16,067 bases of DNA from positions 1 through 16,067 of the forward strand of contig DKMV01000135.1 in the NCBI GenBank assembly GCA_002469605.1, given 5' to 3'. Positions 14,995 through 16,067 of the stretch are shown here, one piece after another. The notes beneath the pieces were generated by a model that saw only the letters and a list, made by a program, of their open reading frames with translations, had not been told where the DNA came from and did no database searches. This DNA is from Leclercia sp. UBA7405 (GTDB taxonomy: Bacteria > Pseudomonadota > Gammaproteobacteria > Enterobacterales > Enterobacteriaceae). Both the position numbers and the translations under genes were made by a program. How positions within the stretch are numbered: position 1 is the first letter of the stretch; the number at the start of each line of letters is the position of its first letter.

Positions 14995-15807
14995 ATGGGC
15001 ATTAAGTTAATTGCAGTAGATATGGATGGCACCTTCTTAAGCGATATGAAGGCGTACAATCGCGAGCGCTTTTTGCAGCAGTATGCGCGCATGAAGGAAC
15101 AGGGGATTAAGTTTGTGGTGGCCAGCGGCAATCAGTACTACCAGCTGATCTCCTTCTTTCCGGAAATCGCCCACGAGATTGCATTTGTTGCCGAAAACGG
15201 CGGCTGGGTGGTCAATGCCGGCGAGGACGTGTTTAACGGCGAGCTAACGCAGACGCAGTTTGCCACCGTGGCAAAGTATCTGCTCACCCTGCCGGATATC
15301 GAGGTGATCGCCTGCGGAAAAGGCAGCGCTTACACCCTCAAAAGCTATAGCGATGATTTCCACACCCTGGCGGCGAAGTATTACCACCGTCTGGAAAAAG
15401 TGGACAACTTCGACAAATTCAACGATATCTTCTTTAAGTTTGGGCTAAACGTTTCGGATGCGGAAATTCCGCGTATCCAGGCGCTGATCCACGCCGAGCT
15501 GAGCGACGTGATGGTGCCGGTGCATACCGGCAACGGCAGTATCGACCTGATTATCCCCGGCATTCATAAAGCCAACGGCCTGCGCCTGCTGCAACAGCTA
15601 TGGGGTATTGAGGACCACGAGGTACTGGCCTTTGGCGACAGCGGCAATGATATCGAGATGCTAAAGCAGGCCGGATTCAGTTTTGCGATGGCCAACGCCG
15701 GGGATCATATTAAGGCGGTGGCCCGCTTTGAAGCCCCGCACAATAACGCGGAGGGGGTGCTGGAGATTATCGAGAAAGCGCTCAACCACGAGGCGCCATT
15801 CCACTAA
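14995..15807 (+). CDS. ybjI: HAD phosphatase YbjI (5-amino-6-(5-phosphoribitylamino)uracil phosphatase)
   Basis: YbjI is a Cof-type (class IIB) haloacid dehalogenase phosphatase. In E. coli it is one of the enzymes able to remove phosphate from the riboflavin precursor ARPP, and it acts on FMN and sugar phosphates in vitro. The 270-aa product (E. coli 271) has motif I DMDGT with nucleophile D9 and acid/base D11, motif II SGN (44-46), a C2-type cap in the middle, and motif IV GDSGND (214-219). The gene starts directly at the ybjJ stop, with GGAG roughly ten bases upstream inside ybjJ. A terminator hairpin follows. Confidence 0.95.
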   Translation: MGIKLIAVDMDGTFLSDMKAYNRERFLQQYARMKEQGIKFVVASGNQYYQLISFFPEIAHEIAFVAENGGWVVNAGEDVFNGELTQTQFATVAKYLLTLPDIEVIACGKGSAYTLKSYSDDFHTLAAKYYHRLEKVDNFDKFNDIFFKFGLNVSDAEIPRIQALIHAELSDVMVPVHTGNGSIDLIIPGIHKANGLRLLQQLWGIEDHEVLAFGDSGNDIEMLKQAGFSFAMANAGDHIKAVARFEAPHNNAEGVLEIIEKALNHEAPFH

Positions 15808-15812
15808 GCATT

Positions 15813-15843
15813 CAGGCCGGGCAGAGACCCGGCCTGCTGTTTT
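15813..15843 (+). terminator. Terminator after ybjI
   Basis: A perfect 9-bp GC-rich stem (CAGGCCGGG 15813-15821 with CCCGGCCTG 15828-15836) has a six-base loop and is followed by CTGTTTT. It lies between the ybjI stop and the convergent mdfA stop. The minus strand lacks a T-run, so it mainly serves ybjI. Confidence 0.8.
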
Positions 15844-16067
15844 AGTCGGGCTGTAAACCGCTCCCGACCCGCTTATCCTTCAGGAATACCACCATCAGCC
15901 CCAGCCATACGAGGCCGTTCGCCAGGTTAAACAGGCTGAACAGGCCGTTGCCGCCGTGGCCGAAAGCGTGCTTGCTCACCTCGATTCCCAGGGTGAAGAT
16001 CAGCATCTGCAACATCCCCATTGCCGCCGAGACGGTGCCTTTGCTCATATCGCTGGCAAACAGCGTC
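15842..16067 (-). CDS. mdfA: Multidrug transporter MdfA, C-terminal part (cut by window edge)
   Basis: MdfA (Cmr) is a proton-driven MFS exporter of chloramphenicol, cationic dyes and other drugs. Only the last 75 codons are inside the window. They read [15 protein letters not shown], then [28 protein letters not shown] and [10 protein letters not shown], matching the C-terminal two helices of E. coli MdfA. The ATG at 16046-16048 is internal, not the start: the frame stays open to the window edge with family sequence. In E. coli ybjG and ybjH lie between mdfA and ybjI; here the two stops are only 34 bases apart. Confidence 0.93.
   Translation of the reverse strand, partial: TLFASDMSKGTVSAAMGMLQMLIFTLGIEVSKHAFGHGGNGLFSLFNLANGLVWLGLMVVFLKDKRVGSGLQPD

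Overview
The window comes from a yellow-pigmented member of the Enterobacteriaceae. Both flanks hold near-identical counterparts of the E. coli minute-19 genes, read here in the opposite direction to the E. coli map: rimK, nfsA, grxA, ybjM, ybjL and the sRNA gene rybB on the left; ybjJ, ybjI and mdfA on the right. I do not name a genus. The core gene set fits Enterobacteriaceae, and carotenoid clusters of this type are known in Pantoea, Cronobacter and several other plant- or environment-associated enterobacteria.

Left flank (1-4210). rimK (5' half only) and nfsA are on the minus strand. grxA is on the plus strand behind an OxyR-like site. ybjM (minus) faces grxA across a strong terminator hairpin. 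ybjL (plus) is followed by the 79-nt small RNA RybB, whose sigma-E-type promoter and terminator are both readable. ybjC, which lies between grxA and nfsA in E. coli, is missing.

Variable block (4211-13785). Here E. coli has only rcdA (ybjK). This genome has instead: an AT-rich hexapeptide-repeat acyltransferase gene; a gene for a four-helix membrane protein with a Gln/Asn-rich coiled region; a complete zeaxanthin cluster; and a low-GC yrbL-like gene. The carotenoid operon crtE-idi-crtY-crtI-crtB runs on the minus strand, and every junction overlaps by 4 or 8 bases. crtZ is convergent on the plus strand and overlaps the 3' end of crtB by 89 bases. CrtE makes GGPP, Idi supplies IPP/DMAPP, CrtB makes phytoene, CrtI lycopene, CrtY beta-carotene and CrtZ zeaxanthin. 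crtX (zeaxanthin glucosyltransferase) is absent from its usual place between idi and crtY, so unglucosylated zeaxanthin is the predicted end product.

Right flank (13786-16067). ybjJ (MFS protein) and ybjI (HAD phosphatase) abut with no gap. A terminator hairpin separates them from the 3' end of mdfA on the minus strand. The ybjG and ybjH genes expected here from E. coli are missing.

The most noteworthy unexplained sequence is the roughly 300-base region upstream of crtE. It carries a perfect 15-base odd palindrome, a second set of inverted repeats and a strong hairpin, which look like undescribed control elements for the pigment operon. I did not find a clearly new multi-gene system.
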